NCBI RefSeq assembly: GCF_030463565.1
Contig: NC_134646.1
Location: forward strand, 40,245,240-40,309,239
Origin: Pelecanus crispus
Taxonomy: Eukaryota > Chordata > Aves > Pelecaniformes > Pelecanidae
Direction of reading: 5' to 3'
Length of the DNA: 64,000 nt
Shown here: positions 52,766 to 64,000 of the stretch, one piece after another
Numbering within the stretch: the first letter of the stretch is position 1
Layout: the number at the start of each line of letters is the position of its first letter
Notes under the pieces: model-generated
The model's input: the letters and a program-made list of their open reading frames with translations, nothing else
Database searches by the model: none
What the model was told of the DNA's origin: nothing
Program-made: the position numbers and the translations under genes

Positions 52766-54168
52766 GGTGGGGTTTGTTTTCATTTTTTTGGCATCCATTC
52801 CTGATCTTTAAATGTAATTAAAAAGAAAAGACTTATTTTACTGGTCAGCTTGTTAATTGGCTTATGTTTTAGTGTGTTGATAGTAATTTTGGCTCATAAT
52901 TTAATCCATCTAGACAGTTTGTTTTTTTCAATGAAACATTTTTATTAAAAGTCAGCAAGGTAATATCTTTTTCCTCTGGAACGTATTTTTATTTTTAAAA
53001 GAAGCCATTATTAGGGAGATGTTTTGCCCTGTTTAGGCCTCCTCACCTTTCCTGTTGAAAATCTAGCTTCGGTAATCTTTTAGTATTAGACTGCTTTGTT
53101 GCATGGATTCTTTGGTGAATAGATTAATCTCTGGGTCTTGTGACTGTATTAATCTTGCCCTGCTGCTTAGGTTTGTTGAGGGATTTCTAATAATGAGGAC
53201 GTCTTTGTGCTTGGTTTCAAAACAGTTACTGTGTTTTCCCAGGAGTCTAATGCTGAAGTAGGAAACAGTGGACACAACCAGATGTATTAGCAGTAAGAGG
53301 TTATTTGGTTACTCTTGGTTTCCATGTTGTGTAAAAAGCTTATAAATATTTAAGTAGTTTTTGTAAGATACTGACCTGAAACAGAACCTTCTAAAAATAT
53401 ATTAAGTGTGGGATTTGGTGTTGGTATGTTCATGTAGGAGATGTTAAAAAGAAAAAACAGACTTTAAAAAGTGCAGGCATTTTATTGCGTCTTCTGATAC
53501 TTCAGTATGGGTGCTTGTAAACTGTGAACTACTGCTAGGCTAAAGCAAGTACTCTAATAATGTCAAAATGTATTTCTGCAGTAACACAGTTCTTTAATGG
53601 CATCCAGGACTTTGGACAATCGCATGGTTTCACTTCTTGCTGAAAAATGTATACTTATCAAAAGAGGTTGTTTGATTTACCTCCTCATGCCTTTCATTAA
53701 TACGACAGTCTGAATAAAAATGTTGACGCCAGAGCCAGGTATCAAGAGGCAGCGGAATATTTCTTGTGAAGAAATGAAAGCTATTGAGTGTATGTTTGTT
53801 GCAAGTCTGTTTCAGCATATTTCTTCCAATTACTTAATTTTCAAAATTTTACTGTTGCTTCAAACTGTTTTCGGATGCTTTTTAGTATCAAGTGAATAGC
53901 GAATACAAGAAGCCTTTGTTTTACATGATGCTGCTTGGTCAGGATTGTTTTGTTCTTTGGATAAATTGTCAACCCATAAACCTTTTTCCATATGTGATGT
54001 ATGTTGTTTTTAGTGAAGCATGCACTCACCAACAAAACACACTCCAGGAGTTAATCTGGACGCATGCGAACCATCTCAGTGTTGTGAGTGCTTTCCAGGC
54101 CTCTGAGACTTTCCTCTGCTGGCTTGAGGTCAGAAATAAAACTTATTCTTGGTAATAGTCGTATTAAG

Positions 54169-54194
54169 CACTCAAACAGCAGGCTGTTTGAGTG
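54169..54194. repeat. Perfect 12-bp inverted repeat, 2-nt spacer
   Basis: CACTCAAACAGC (54169-54180) and GCTGTTTGAGTG (54183-54194) are exact reverse complements around AG. This is a compact hairpin in intron 1. The short stem is too small for a typical miRNA precursor. Confidence 0.95.
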
Positions 54195-56024
54195 AATGAA
54201 ATGCCATTAACCAGAAGGGCAATGAGAGCATTTTTTTTAATATATTTAATTTGCTTAAGAGAATGAGATTACAGCCAGAAAATTGTCTTGTCAGGCAGCC
54301 AGATACTGACTTCTTGGTTTCCATTGCCAAATGCTCAAGCTTCTCCAGCTCACCCCCCGAGCCCTCTGCCAGCTTGTCATGAGAGCCAAGAGTGGAAGCT
54401 TGGGCTAGTCCTTTCCTTGTTTGTTGGGCAAAATGTTACCCGTCAGAGATCTAAGCTTTATTTGTTACAAGATCTGAGAATCTGGGTAAGCCGTGTTTAC
54501 TTAAAAACTAACAAAGCTCTGTTTTTTCATGAAGTCACCTTTTATGTGGAGGTGATATAAAAGTATAATTGTAACTTGAAGGCGAGTAGGGTGCTCTGAT
54601 TTGCTAACGTATAACTCACTTTTAGTAACCGTACTAAGGGAAACTCGGTATTAAATATTAACTTTAATTTAGAAAGCCTGGAAAAGCTGAACTTCTGTTT
54701 CAGGTCACTTGTGTTGGTATGAAGTACTTGACAGGTTTTTGGATTTTTAAAAAGAAGTTACTCGGTGAGCATAAAGAATGTGTGTAAATATTTGTGTTTT
54801 GAAGTGTTTGATGTTCCCAACTTGTGCCTTCTGTGTGCTTCCCAGCCCTTTAGCTCGTTGCTTCCAGTTTCTTTGCGTTTCTTGATTTCTTCCCTTCCTG
54901 TTGTAAATCTTCCATGCTGTCAGATAGGTTTAAAACTAGCTAGCGGGCTCATAAGTGATGAAAATCAAGACATATACACGTTGTGTACAAAAGCCTTCTT
55001 TCTCCAGTCAAGAGAATAAATGTATTGAAATAAAAGATGGGGTCCTTGAGTCACTTGTTTGATATGTACCTTTTGAAAAGCTAGACCTTTGTGTCAACTT
55101 TAGCTTTTCCTATCTCTTTTCTCCTTTTCTCCGAATTATCTTTCATCTTTTTTAGATCAGGTTTGCAAGTTCAATCAGTTCATGTAAAGCTGTAGCATAG
55201 TACTGATTCCCACTGTCCCCCCCCGGCATAAAATCAAGCTTAAAACCATATTTTCTTTGCTGATAAACCTTTTATAATTCCACTCAAATTACTTCTATAA
55301 AATGATTTCTTTCTTTTTTTTTTTTTTTAAGACTTCCTAGGTTTAATTGAATAAAAAAGAGAATTATAAGTAACTTTTGAAAAGTCTCTGTGAAATCAGG
55401 CCTGCTGCAACTCAATTAGCTTGTTACTGGGACTTGTGCTTTCTTCTTTGGGTATGTCTTTGGATCAGTGTTGAATACAATATTTGTTCCCCTTCTGCTG
55501 TCCCTTGGGAATTCTAAATCACTCACAGCAAAAATAAGACCAGTTGGCCTTGGATACTCCCACTCCTATAGTTACCAAGTGAGACCATACCGATGCCACA
55601 AGGTGCTCAGCAATTGCCAAAGCTGAAGAAGGAGAAATACCTAAGCATACAACATTGCTGCTCAAAAAAATCCTTTATTCCACTGTTTATAAAAGTGATG
55701 TAATTAATTACCAAAGCATTTAATATTTTTGCAGTAACTCCAGAAAGCTCTATTACATAGCGCAGTACAAAGTCGACCTGTAGACTTACAGTAGCCTGAG
55801 CGTAGTGTTGTCCTGTCATGTCCCTGCACCCTCACTGTTGTGACCATTCCCACAAATGCCAAAGGAGGCCCCTGCCCGACACCCCCACCATCCCCAAGAT
55901 AACAGTTAAGGATATGTTGTTGACCCTAAACTACCTGGAGTTATCAGTGTTCACCGAAGGGCAGATAGTCTTTGCATATACTTCTGTGGCCAACTGTGCT
56001 CCCTACACGCACTGTGTGTGACTG

Positions 56025-56080
56025 TAACCTTAACCTAGTAAATAGCTAACCTCTAATAGCCAACCTCTTACCTCTTACTC
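56025..56080. repeat. Degenerate (C)TAACCT-type repeats
   Basis: Several AACCT or ACCT units recur over about 55 bp with a rough 14-bp spacing (TAACCTAGTAAATAG, TAACCTCTAATAG, CAACCTCTTACCT). They are too degenerate to be called an interstitial telomeric repeat. Confidence 0.6.
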
Positions 56081-59000
56081 AGCTTGTATATTCTGTAAGT
56101 TCACACTGCAAGTTAATAATTTCAGAGGGTATGTGTTCTTGCATTCAATCTTGAGTTTAGATTTTTTTTCACGTGCCATTGGAAAGAAAGTCAAGATATC
56201 CTTGGAAGGAAACTGTTCTATATTTTCAGGTTACGTGGGTAGAAATACATGACTTCTTGATACACTAAAATGAAAATGTAGTATTTCAAATAAACAAAAC
56301 ACTAAAAACACAAACCAAGGCATTTGCTGTTCTTGACTTTTAAATTCATTCGTAAGTCTTCCAAAAAAAAAAAACAAAAAAACAAACCCACCACAATGGA
56401 GTGCAAGTCAATGGCAAAAAAGTGCAGAAGTGACCTCTGGGTGAGACAACTGCATAGCTAAATCATGACTGTCATGTTGGAGAATCTCCTCTGGTAAAAC
56501 TTGCTGTGGAAACTTGAGGAGCAACTGTCTCTGTCTGTCAGCGTGGTCTTTCATCTATACAGTACCCACCCGAGCAGAGCTGGCAGGAGGGAGCACGTAG
56601 TACATGTGCTGCGTCAGACGTAGCTTGTGATTGTAAAGTGATCGCTGGGAGGTTGCAAAAGGCCTTCCCAATCCTCTGGGGCAGAATTTAAATTTGGTGG
56701 GGGATGCCAAGGATGCTAGCGGGTGCAGGTTCTCCCAAACTGCGTGCTTTTTCAAGGCAAATTTTGGGCTACTGTATGTACTAACTGGAAGTGCGCAATT
56801 AGGATTTGGCCGAAGTGGAGTCAAGGTGTTATGTGAACTGCAGATAGCTGAAATCTGTTGCTTGTGACAGCGATCCACAGCCCAATCTTGCTTTGTTTCT
56901 AGTCCATTCAGTTATGGAAGAATACACAGCAAGGATAAGCAGTGCAATCTTGGTGTTCTGCACTCACAGTAAGGAAGGGAAGGAAGCTGTGGGGTCCCCT
57001 ATTTGAGAACAGCCATAAAGTAGAAACAAAATTTTCAAGAAAATTTTTGCATTGCTGATTGTTTTCATAGATATATCCAGCTGACGTACTTGTTCTAGAG
57101 TTCCTGGCTGCTTCCCATACCTTCATAAGTGCCAAAAAACTTTAGTTAAAAGTACAGCTGGAACTTACATAGAACTTTTACCAGATTTTGCAGGATTTGG
57201 CTGGCCATAAAATGTGTGGGGCCTTGGAGCTGCTGCTGTATTCATTCAGTCTTTTTCTAGTATCTGAGACTGCCAGGAGAGGTGACAATTTCTTTTCTCC
57301 CCTGGTAGTTTCTTAGGGCTCTTTGCCCTGTAGCAGCTGCTTTGAGGCCTCTAATTCATTTTTACGCTGGCCATCAACCATGTGTCTGCCTGTTGTGGCT
57401 AAATGCTAGTATTAGTAAAAATATAGAAGGGAATGTAGTAGAAATGTAATGAACTAATTTTTTTTGAATTAAGGATGAGGAAAAGCAAATGGCAGACCTG
57501 TTTGCCAGCCTACAGCAATTGCTAGGTTCATGAAGGAGCAAAAAGCCTCAGATCTATATGAAAAAGTGGAACTGGTGAAATGGGTTAAAAATGCTAGTGA
57601 GGGAGGGAAGGCAGAAGTAACAAGGACTTTATAACCCGAAACCACTGTAGTTGTATTGCCCGTTGCGGATGAAAAGTTTACAGTCTGACTACTGTTCTTG
57701 AACTAGACAATTTGCCTGGGGCTACTAACCATTTGCAGATTAAACAGATAAAATCCGACAGACAAGCCACCCTTTGATATGTTGGACACTAGAAATAATA
57801 ATCATGATCTGTGTTAAATGTAACCGAGGCTGTTGTTTTAAAAGGAGAAAGTCTCAACCCTTACAGGCTTCCCTGTCAGTCGTTATCTGGATTACACGTG
57901 CTGTGGTGATCTTTCAAAGAGAGGTCAGGTCCCGCCGGATGCTTTAGCGGAGACGCAGCACTGCGTGGAGGCAGCAGGCACGCTCTGAGGAAAGCTTGTG
58001 ACGATGCAGGGATGGCGTGAGTAACTCCTGAGCTATGTTTCTAGACCCGGGGGCAGTGAGCAGGATGCAGAAGACACCTTGGATTTCCACGGAACTAGGT
58101 TCGATCCAGCTCTGTTGCTCTTGAGCCGATTCCGTGTGGATCTACTTTCTGCACCTCCCTCTCCAGGGTTTCTGTGGCTTATTTCACCAGCAGAGAAGTG
58201 CCGTCTAAATGTATGGAGACTGTTGTGGGTATTGTCAGGCTCCTGACTTAATGAGCCCTTCCCAGTGGGGTTGGACAGCAAAGAGCAGAAACAGTAATTA
58301 GCTCTAGTGGTACCCGCAGAAGGCCAGTGGAGGCCAAAGCTAATAACAAGGCTGCCTGGATCTTGGTTCCTTGTGCTGAACACCACAGGTGTGGTGTCCT
58401 TGTGCCTCGCCCTCCCAGCCCTCTGCAGCCCTGGAGCCGATTTAGCTCAGTCACTGTGCCCAGCCTCTGTAGCAGTCCTCTGCTTTTAGTCACACCGTCA
58501 CTAATCATCCCTCTTCCTCTGTGCCCAAAGCTCAGGAGTGCTGCTGAGCACGGTGCGGCCACAAGTCCCACCAGATGCTCCTGGAATAGCCTCCTGGCTA
58601 CCACCTGGCTCCTGGAGGAGACGGCAGTACTTCTGCACAGGTTTCCCATTTCTTGTCATCCAGCATCACCCTAGGCCATTGTATCTTTAGGAAATACTCA
58701 CTGCTGTTTGAAATCCCATTTGTCTCTCCTATGTTCTTATACTAGACTCGGGAAAAGGAGTGGAAAGGTGTTTGTCTCTTTTCCATGTTTTAGGACATTC
58801 TAGGGCTGTGCAAGCAGGTAATTAGTGTTGGTCATGTTTCTTAGTCCACTCTTAGGAACGGTTAGATACTGAGGTGGTGCTCAAACCTGTTTGGAGTCGG
58901 GTTTCTAATAGCATTGCAGGGCTTCTGTGGGGCACTGATGGGAGAGATCACACCTATTGTCCATGGGAGCGCTTTGGGTGGGGGTGGGATGTTTCACTGC

Positions 59001-60714
59001 CGTGCTTTAGCTGAGCTCTGCTTGGAGTTGCTTGTAGTGTTAAAAGTGAGTTGTCAGACCCAGTGGTAAATGACTAACTCAAGAGATAAGCAGTAATCTC
59101 TAACAAGGAGTGTGCATACTTTTAATGTCCAGTTTTGGAGTTCAAACACATGATTTTAAGCTGCTGTGAAGGTATGCATTCAGTGTTTAAGAACAAATGT
59201 CTCTTGCTCATCAGCTGATAAGCAGTATCTTGTTAAGATTTTGGTACATTGATGGCTGGCATATGGTCAGTCTACATTAGTTTGCAAAACAACTGGTAAG
59301 CTTTTCCATAACAAGACTTGGTTTTAAAGTTTGTAAATAATGATGCTGAAGATCTGGGCCAAAATACTGTGTTATGAAACCAGGGTATGCATTTTATTAT
59401 ACACGACACATTCAGTGTTATACCTCTAACTCTTTTTTAACTTACACTAAGCAAAGCATGTGGCGTATGCTACTGCTCTGGAAAGACTATGGAGGTTGAA
59501 AAACCTGTTTCCCTTTAACATGGATTGGATTAAGATTCTGAGAGACTGCCCGCTGCTGTCCTGTGGATGGGGTTTTCATGTGTCAGTGTGTTTGGTTTCT
59601 CCATCCCACCACACTTGGTGTTGGTCCTTCGGCAGCCGCGCCACCCGCCGACTTGTAAGTGTCTGTCTTGGTTGAGGCTGGTGGGGGAAGAAACTAGCAT
59701 AACAAATGGAGGGACATTCCTGAACTTTAGTAAATAAATAAAAAAATCAGTTGTGACATGACAGCCATTAGCAGTTATTAGATATTAAAGTCTAGTTCAG
59801 TAGGCAGTTTGTAGACCAGCTGTTAAGCAGTCTCTGCTATTGGGTTGCCTTGTGTTCTTAACTACGAAGCCCCTGGTCACAAAGAAATAGCTGGCAGTAT
59901 CTCTGTCTCTTCACAGTTGTTGGTGAAGTTATCGAACAAAAAATACAGAGCCAGCCAAGTCAGGGAACAGAGTAAGCAGTAAATCGGCTTTATTCATTAC
60001 TTCTAGACTTTTCAGGATCTCGTGTGGGTGTGATGGTGTAAGGGAAAATCATGTCCCTATGACCATCTCTGTAACCTGTGCTACAAATGCAGCATTTTAA
60101 GGTGTAGAGTTGGAGATTTGACAAACAATATAGGTGTTAGGTCTTGGTGTTGAGCTGTCTGATGAATGGAATTGGGTTTAGATCTGATGGATCCCTTCAG
60201 CAGGTGTGATGAGATGCAAGAGATTTCAAAGTGCTGAGAAAGAGCTATCTAGAGCTGCTGATGGGGGATGTTAAAGAGAAGGGTGTTCCCAGATTCCCTC
60301 TGAGTACGGTTTAACAGTACAGCCAAACCAGTTTGAATGGCTTGTTCCCTCCAGAAGGGATTTTTAGGGGCTGGCAGAGTGTTCCATTGAAGTTTCACTG
60401 TGTGACTTCTCTCTTTAGATTCTTTAAGTTTCAGTGCTGTTCCTAGTAGTTCTCCCTCATGGGTGCAGTGCTGGGTAAGACTGAATCAAGAGAGTTGAGT
60501 CCTTCCCCGTGAAGAGCAGTGATCCATTACATCGGCTGAAGCCGCTCTGTGTCACTTCATCTTAGCAGGCAGAAGCAGAGCAGATGGGCTGAACCCGGCT
60601 CATCCGCCTGCTCTGCGGCCAAGCCAGGGTGGTCCTGTGTGCCCTTCGTGATGGGGCAGCCTCATGGGGGCTGCCTGCGGGTACGCACATGACCTCTGCT
60701 CCTTGGACTTGGAC

Positions 60715-60740
60715 CATTAAAGGGTTCTGACCCTTTAATG
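60715..60740. repeat. Perfect 11-bp inverted repeat, 4-nt loop
   Basis: CATTAAAGGGT (60715-60725) and ACCCTTTAATG (60730-60740) are exact reverse complements around TCTG. Confidence 0.95.
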
Positions 60741-61980
60741 ACCCCTATTAGCCCGAGTCAAATAGGAGGTGGCTTTGGCAAAGTGGGGTTGGCTCACTGA
60801 GGCGTCAGATGCTCTCCCAGGGCCCGAGAGAAAGTTCAACCTGTTTGGCAATGGAAGGCTGTTAATTTGTTTTTTCCATCTTGTTTTATGGTACTCAGAG
60901 CTGCATTTAGGTTGCAGGGTGGTGACCTGAGAGGGGCTACGCTTCACCACCTCCATAACCCTACAGATGCTTGACCTCTATGGGTGTTTCCCCATTTGAT
61001 TTGAAAATTTCTTAGGTGGTTGGTGTTCGGCTTCTAAGAGTGCAAAAATCTGCTCAAGCTGGATCAGAGCAGTGTTCCCAGTAAGTCCAGGTGAGATGGA
61101 AATTGATTCATCCCCAAGTGATATTTAAAAAAAAACACCCAAAACCTCAGGTCCCTTTCAGAATCCTACCGTTGCTCATAGGCAGGAAAAAATACCCCTA
61201 AACCCAAAATAAACATTTGGAGTTATTAAATGCAGCCTCTGTTTCAGGAAATACCTGAGCTAACAAATAAACTCAGGCTTGGAGATTATTCTGTGGAAAG
61301 TACTTTAGCATTTTTCTAATGTTTGCCTCCTTTGCACAGAGGAGTAATCCCAGCACCGGGAGGATGTGACCACCAGCAGCTTTTGAGATGAATTTTTGGG
61401 TGAGGATTGATTTGACATACAAATATGCACTTCAATGTGATCATTTGCCTGATAGTCTGGGAATAATTTTCATGTGACCTACTGTTGATGCTTCAAGTAG
61501 GATTAATATCTAGTGGAAGAAATGCTCTGAAATATGCTGCTGTAAGTTTAGCTGCTCCAAAAAAATAAATGAATACGGTTATTTGTTATTTGATTTCATG
61601 TCTTTAAAAGATAGCAAAGCTTTTGTTTGAAGTGTAAGCTGAACTAAGAGGAGTTGTATGATTGAATGTTGGGAAAATTGTATCCGTCTAAATGAATCTT
61701 AATGCTTTGTTTAAACACATGAATATAAGAGATGTATATCGGGGTATAAACCTTTGAAATTAGGTGTGGTGTAATCTCTTCTCCCCCTTCCTCATGCTTT
61801 TATTGTATCTGCTTTTTTATTCATAAAAATAAAGAAGCTAAGCAATACAATTTTTCTTAAATAAAACCAAAACTGTCCAAAGCAAAAAGGAATGGTGCAG
61901 TTTTACTTCGGCTAATATCCGCTGTAGCCTCAGTGGTTGGAAAGGCGAACTTTATTTTTGTTTTGTGTTTTTGTTTTGGT

Positions 61981-62019
61981 TGGTTGTAAGCCAGCAATAT
62001 AAAATGGTTGTAGGCCAGC
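61981..62019. repeat. 15-bp direct repeat, period 24
   Basis: TGGTTGTAAGCCAGC at 61981-61995 recurs at 62005-62019 with a single change (A to G). Confidence 0.9.
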
Positions 62020-62078
62020 CACAGAACATAACTCACTGTATTTTCTGTTGATTATAGTACTACTGAGATACTTCTGTT

Positions 62079-62345
62079 GCGAGTTCTGGCAGAGCGCAGT
62101 TTCCAACGCGTGCTGGTTCTTTTGTTTCTGGATGGGGGTTGTCATGGTAATAAGCCAGCGAGCTGCGGCGCAGAGCTCCGTACCGGCTCGACTCGGGGTC
62201 GGTGGTGGCCATTTGCAACAAGTGACATTTGGAGGGGTGGCCGGGGTCTCCCGTGGCATCAGGGGCTTCTAGAAAATCCCAGTTTACAAAGTGGAGGAGG
62301 TCCTGATGCTCTGGGTGATTCTGGAAATGCGCGCGTTGCTGGTTG
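62079..62345 (+). promoter_or_regulatory. Internal CpG-enriched patch in intron 1
   Basis: By eye about 17 CpG dinucleotides lie in about 270 bp, including the local words GCGGCGC and GCGCGCG, in otherwise CpG-poor intron. Such patches can be alternative promoters or enhancers, and RAPGEF2 is known to have isoforms with a different first exon. However, I do not see the short-isoform start codon sequence here, so the role is speculative. Confidence 0.35.
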
Positions 62346-62405
62346 GGTTAGGATTCAGTTGTGCTGTGCTTGGGAACTGATTTTTCTCAACCAGAGTGTG
62401 AGGTT

Positions 62406-62488
62406 TGTGTTTCTGGGTTGGTTTTGGTTTGTGGGTTTTTGTTTGTTTGTTTGGGGTTTTTTGTTTGTTTTTTTTTTCCTTTTTTTGC
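62406..62488. repeat. T/G low-complexity tract (TTTG-rich)
   Basis: A stretch made almost entirely of T and G on the sense strand, including three to four TTTG units and T runs. It causes the Lys/Gln/Thr-rich minus-strand ORFs and the Phe/Gly/Val-rich plus-strand ORFs. Confidence 0.9.
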
Positions 62489-62849
62489 TTGCTTGGTAAT
62501 GGAGAAATGCAATAAGCAGGGGCTGGAGCATGATGATGTTCAGCACTCGGGACAGTGCTGAAACCCCCAGTTTGTTGCTGTGATTCTTCTGTCCCAATGG
62601 CACAAGAAGGTCTACTCCAAGGTCTTGTTTTAAAAGCAAGGTAAAATACTGTTATTCCCAAGAAGTTAGATGAAACGTGAACAGCTGGGACCATTAAAGC
62701 TTCAGATGCAGACAGATGATCACAGGTGACTGTGTGGAGGTAGGCTTACTGGGTTACCTCTTCATCGGCCAAACAACATTGCTGCCTTAGCATCTTACTA
62801 AATTTACAAAGCTTGTTTGCAAAGGGAAGCTTAAAATGTTCACATGAGC

Positions 62850-62881
62850 AGCTGTCACAGATCAGTTGACAAATGACAGCT
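62850..62881. promoter_or_regulatory. Cluster of TGACA/TGTCA motifs with dyad symmetry
   Basis: AGCTGTCA at 62850-62857 and its reverse complement TGACAGCT at 62874-62881 flank a further TTGACA. The CTGTCA core is the kind of site bound by MEIS/TGIF homeodomain proteins, and CAGCTG (E-box) overlaps the left copy. The motif arrangement is seen directly; enhancer function is inference. Confidence 0.35.
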
Positions 62882-62981
62882 CCTTAATATCACTGCAGCT
62901 TATTTGCTTGTGATTTGGAATACCATTTAACAAATCTGGTACGCTGTGAATACCAGTATACTACAAAATGTATGTCGCTGT

Positions 62982-63013
62982 CATCATTAAAAATCACCGC
63001 CTTTTTAATGATG
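62982..63013. repeat. Perfect 12-bp inverted repeat, 8-nt loop
   Basis: CATCATTAAAAA (62982-62993) and TTTTTAATGATG (63002-63013) are exact reverse complements around TCACCGCC. Each arm carries a TTAAT/ATTAA homeodomain-like core, so the site could also be read as two oppositely oriented binding sites. Confidence 0.95.
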
Positions 63014-63886
63014 CATTTGAAAAAGGAATACTGTGTAGCTGTGGTTACCACTTGGCTATGATGTTGAAGTACCGTGACCTAAGCTTTTACAGAAATTAAG
63101 GTTTCTCAGAAAATAGATTGCACTTGCCCATTACAAGGAAAATTGTTTGAAGATTTAATTTAGGCCAAGTCGAGTGATGTGCTGCCTTCATGGCAATTTG
63201 TTTGACTGGCTTAGTTATGCCTAGCTTGTCTGGACTACAGTCCTTGTTCTTAAACTGGCATCGTGGATAGTAACCCTGGCTGCTTTGAAACCTGTAGACT
63301 AATTAAGCACCCTAAAAAATCCCCACCACCAGCAAAAGTACCTGAGAATTGTCATATCTTAATCTTGCTCTGACAGCTCTTGGGGAAATCCTCTAAGCAA
63401 AGCTAACCACTAACCCTATTTTTAGTAGGCAACCCTACCCGATATACTGTGGTCTCCTTCTCCTGGCCACCCTAGTTGCTCTTCCTGATGTTGTTGTCTA
63501 GGCTGAGGTCCTTTAAAATGCTTCTATCATCACAACTAGGTGCCAAGTAGGGGGTTACTTTTTGGCTGTTACACAAGCATCCTGGATTTATCACTTGATT
63601 TCCCCTGTTTGGTTCTTTGTTCCTAATTAAAAAAAAAAAAAAAAGTTATTTAAAAGCTGCCAACCTATAGTCATCTGTATGTGGATAAACTTATATAAAA
63701 CTCATCCAAGCTACAAGTACTTGTTTAAAAATAAGTCCCCCTGTATTTAGTAGCTGATATATTTGTTAGTGCAAAATTGATTTTCAATTTAGTAGGATAT
63801 TGAGTCTTATTCCATATAGCTAGTGGAAAATATGGGACAAATAACAGTCTGTCTCAAAACAATTTGAGACTCTCCTTAGCATTACC

Positions 63887-63908
63887 AAAAAAAAAAAAAA
63901 AAAAAAAA
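63887..63908. repeat. Poly(A) run, 22 bp
   Basis: Twenty-two A near the window end, without a recognisable retrotransposon upstream. An additional 16-bp A run lies at 63629-63644. Confidence 0.95.
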
Positions 63909-64000
63909 TCCCCTAGGAACTAGCATAACTCTGCAACAAAAGATGTGAATGTGAAAAAGGAGAGAACAGATTTAATACAAGCTTCCAACTGTTGGCTATA

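Larger units (their letters stand above)
39246..63999 (+). other. RAPGEF2: RAPGEF2 intron 1, second part, continuing past the window
   Basis: About 24.8 kb with no exon or RNA gene recognised. It contains A/T homopolymers, several perfect hairpins, a GC-richer stretch at about 58.2-58.7 kb and a CpG-enriched patch at about 62.08-62.35 kb. The longest open frame outside GC-rich or homopolymer DNA is 177 codons (minus strand, 40617-41150). It has no recognisable domain, and I do not call it a gene. Confidence 0.65.

Noticed and set aside
58097..58107. tRNA B-box-like GGTTCGATCCA
   Set aside because: No matching A-box at the right distance and no cloverleaf or acceptor stem can be folded around it.
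1..64000. CRISPR arrays, prokaryotic operons, phage-like or defence systems
   Set aside because: No regularly spaced direct repeats, no dense co-oriented ORFs and no ribosome-binding-site pattern. The DNA is vertebrate nuclear.

Overview
This window reads as avian nuclear DNA. The background is AT-rich, and there are two 5'-truncated CR1-type LINEs, the dominant retrotransposon family of birds. Long homopolymers are frequent, there is one strong CpG island, and one short coding exon ends at a GT splice donor. Nothing bacterial, viral or operon-like is visible, and almost all open reading frames here are chance ORFs in non-coding DNA.

Layout: (1) 1-12.5 kb is upstream, probably intergenic sequence with a TA/TG microsatellite, a decayed CR1 at about 6.79-7.82 kb, and a 16-C run. 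(2) 12.5-13.68 kb is the promoter and first exon of a gene I identify as RAPGEF2 (PDZ-GEF1, a Rap1 guanine-nucleotide exchange factor), on the + strand. The order is a promoter-proximal block with TTAAT and forkhead-like sites, several runs of 8-17 G, a perfect 38-bp inverted repeat with a 3-nt spacer, GC boxes, a 5' leader with two upstream ORFs, and a 23-codon coding exon at 13614-13682 followed by GTAAGG. (3) 13.68-64 kb appears to be RAPGEF2 intron 1, running past the window end. It holds a second CR1 fragment at about 38.81-39.25 kb, many A/T runs, a 23-C run, several short perfect hairpins or palindromes, and one internal CpG-enriched patch near 62.1-62.3 kb. I searched by eye for the expected exon 2 of the long isoform and for the alternative first exon of the short isoform, and found neither.

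The one functional unit I can support is the RAPGEF2 promoter plus exon 1. The most unusual feature is the promoter's sequence architecture: a switch from G-rich to C-rich on the + strand exactly at a perfect GC palindrome. This is either a real structure-forming element or an assembly foldback artefact. I did not find a new multi-gene system, and I do not think one is present.
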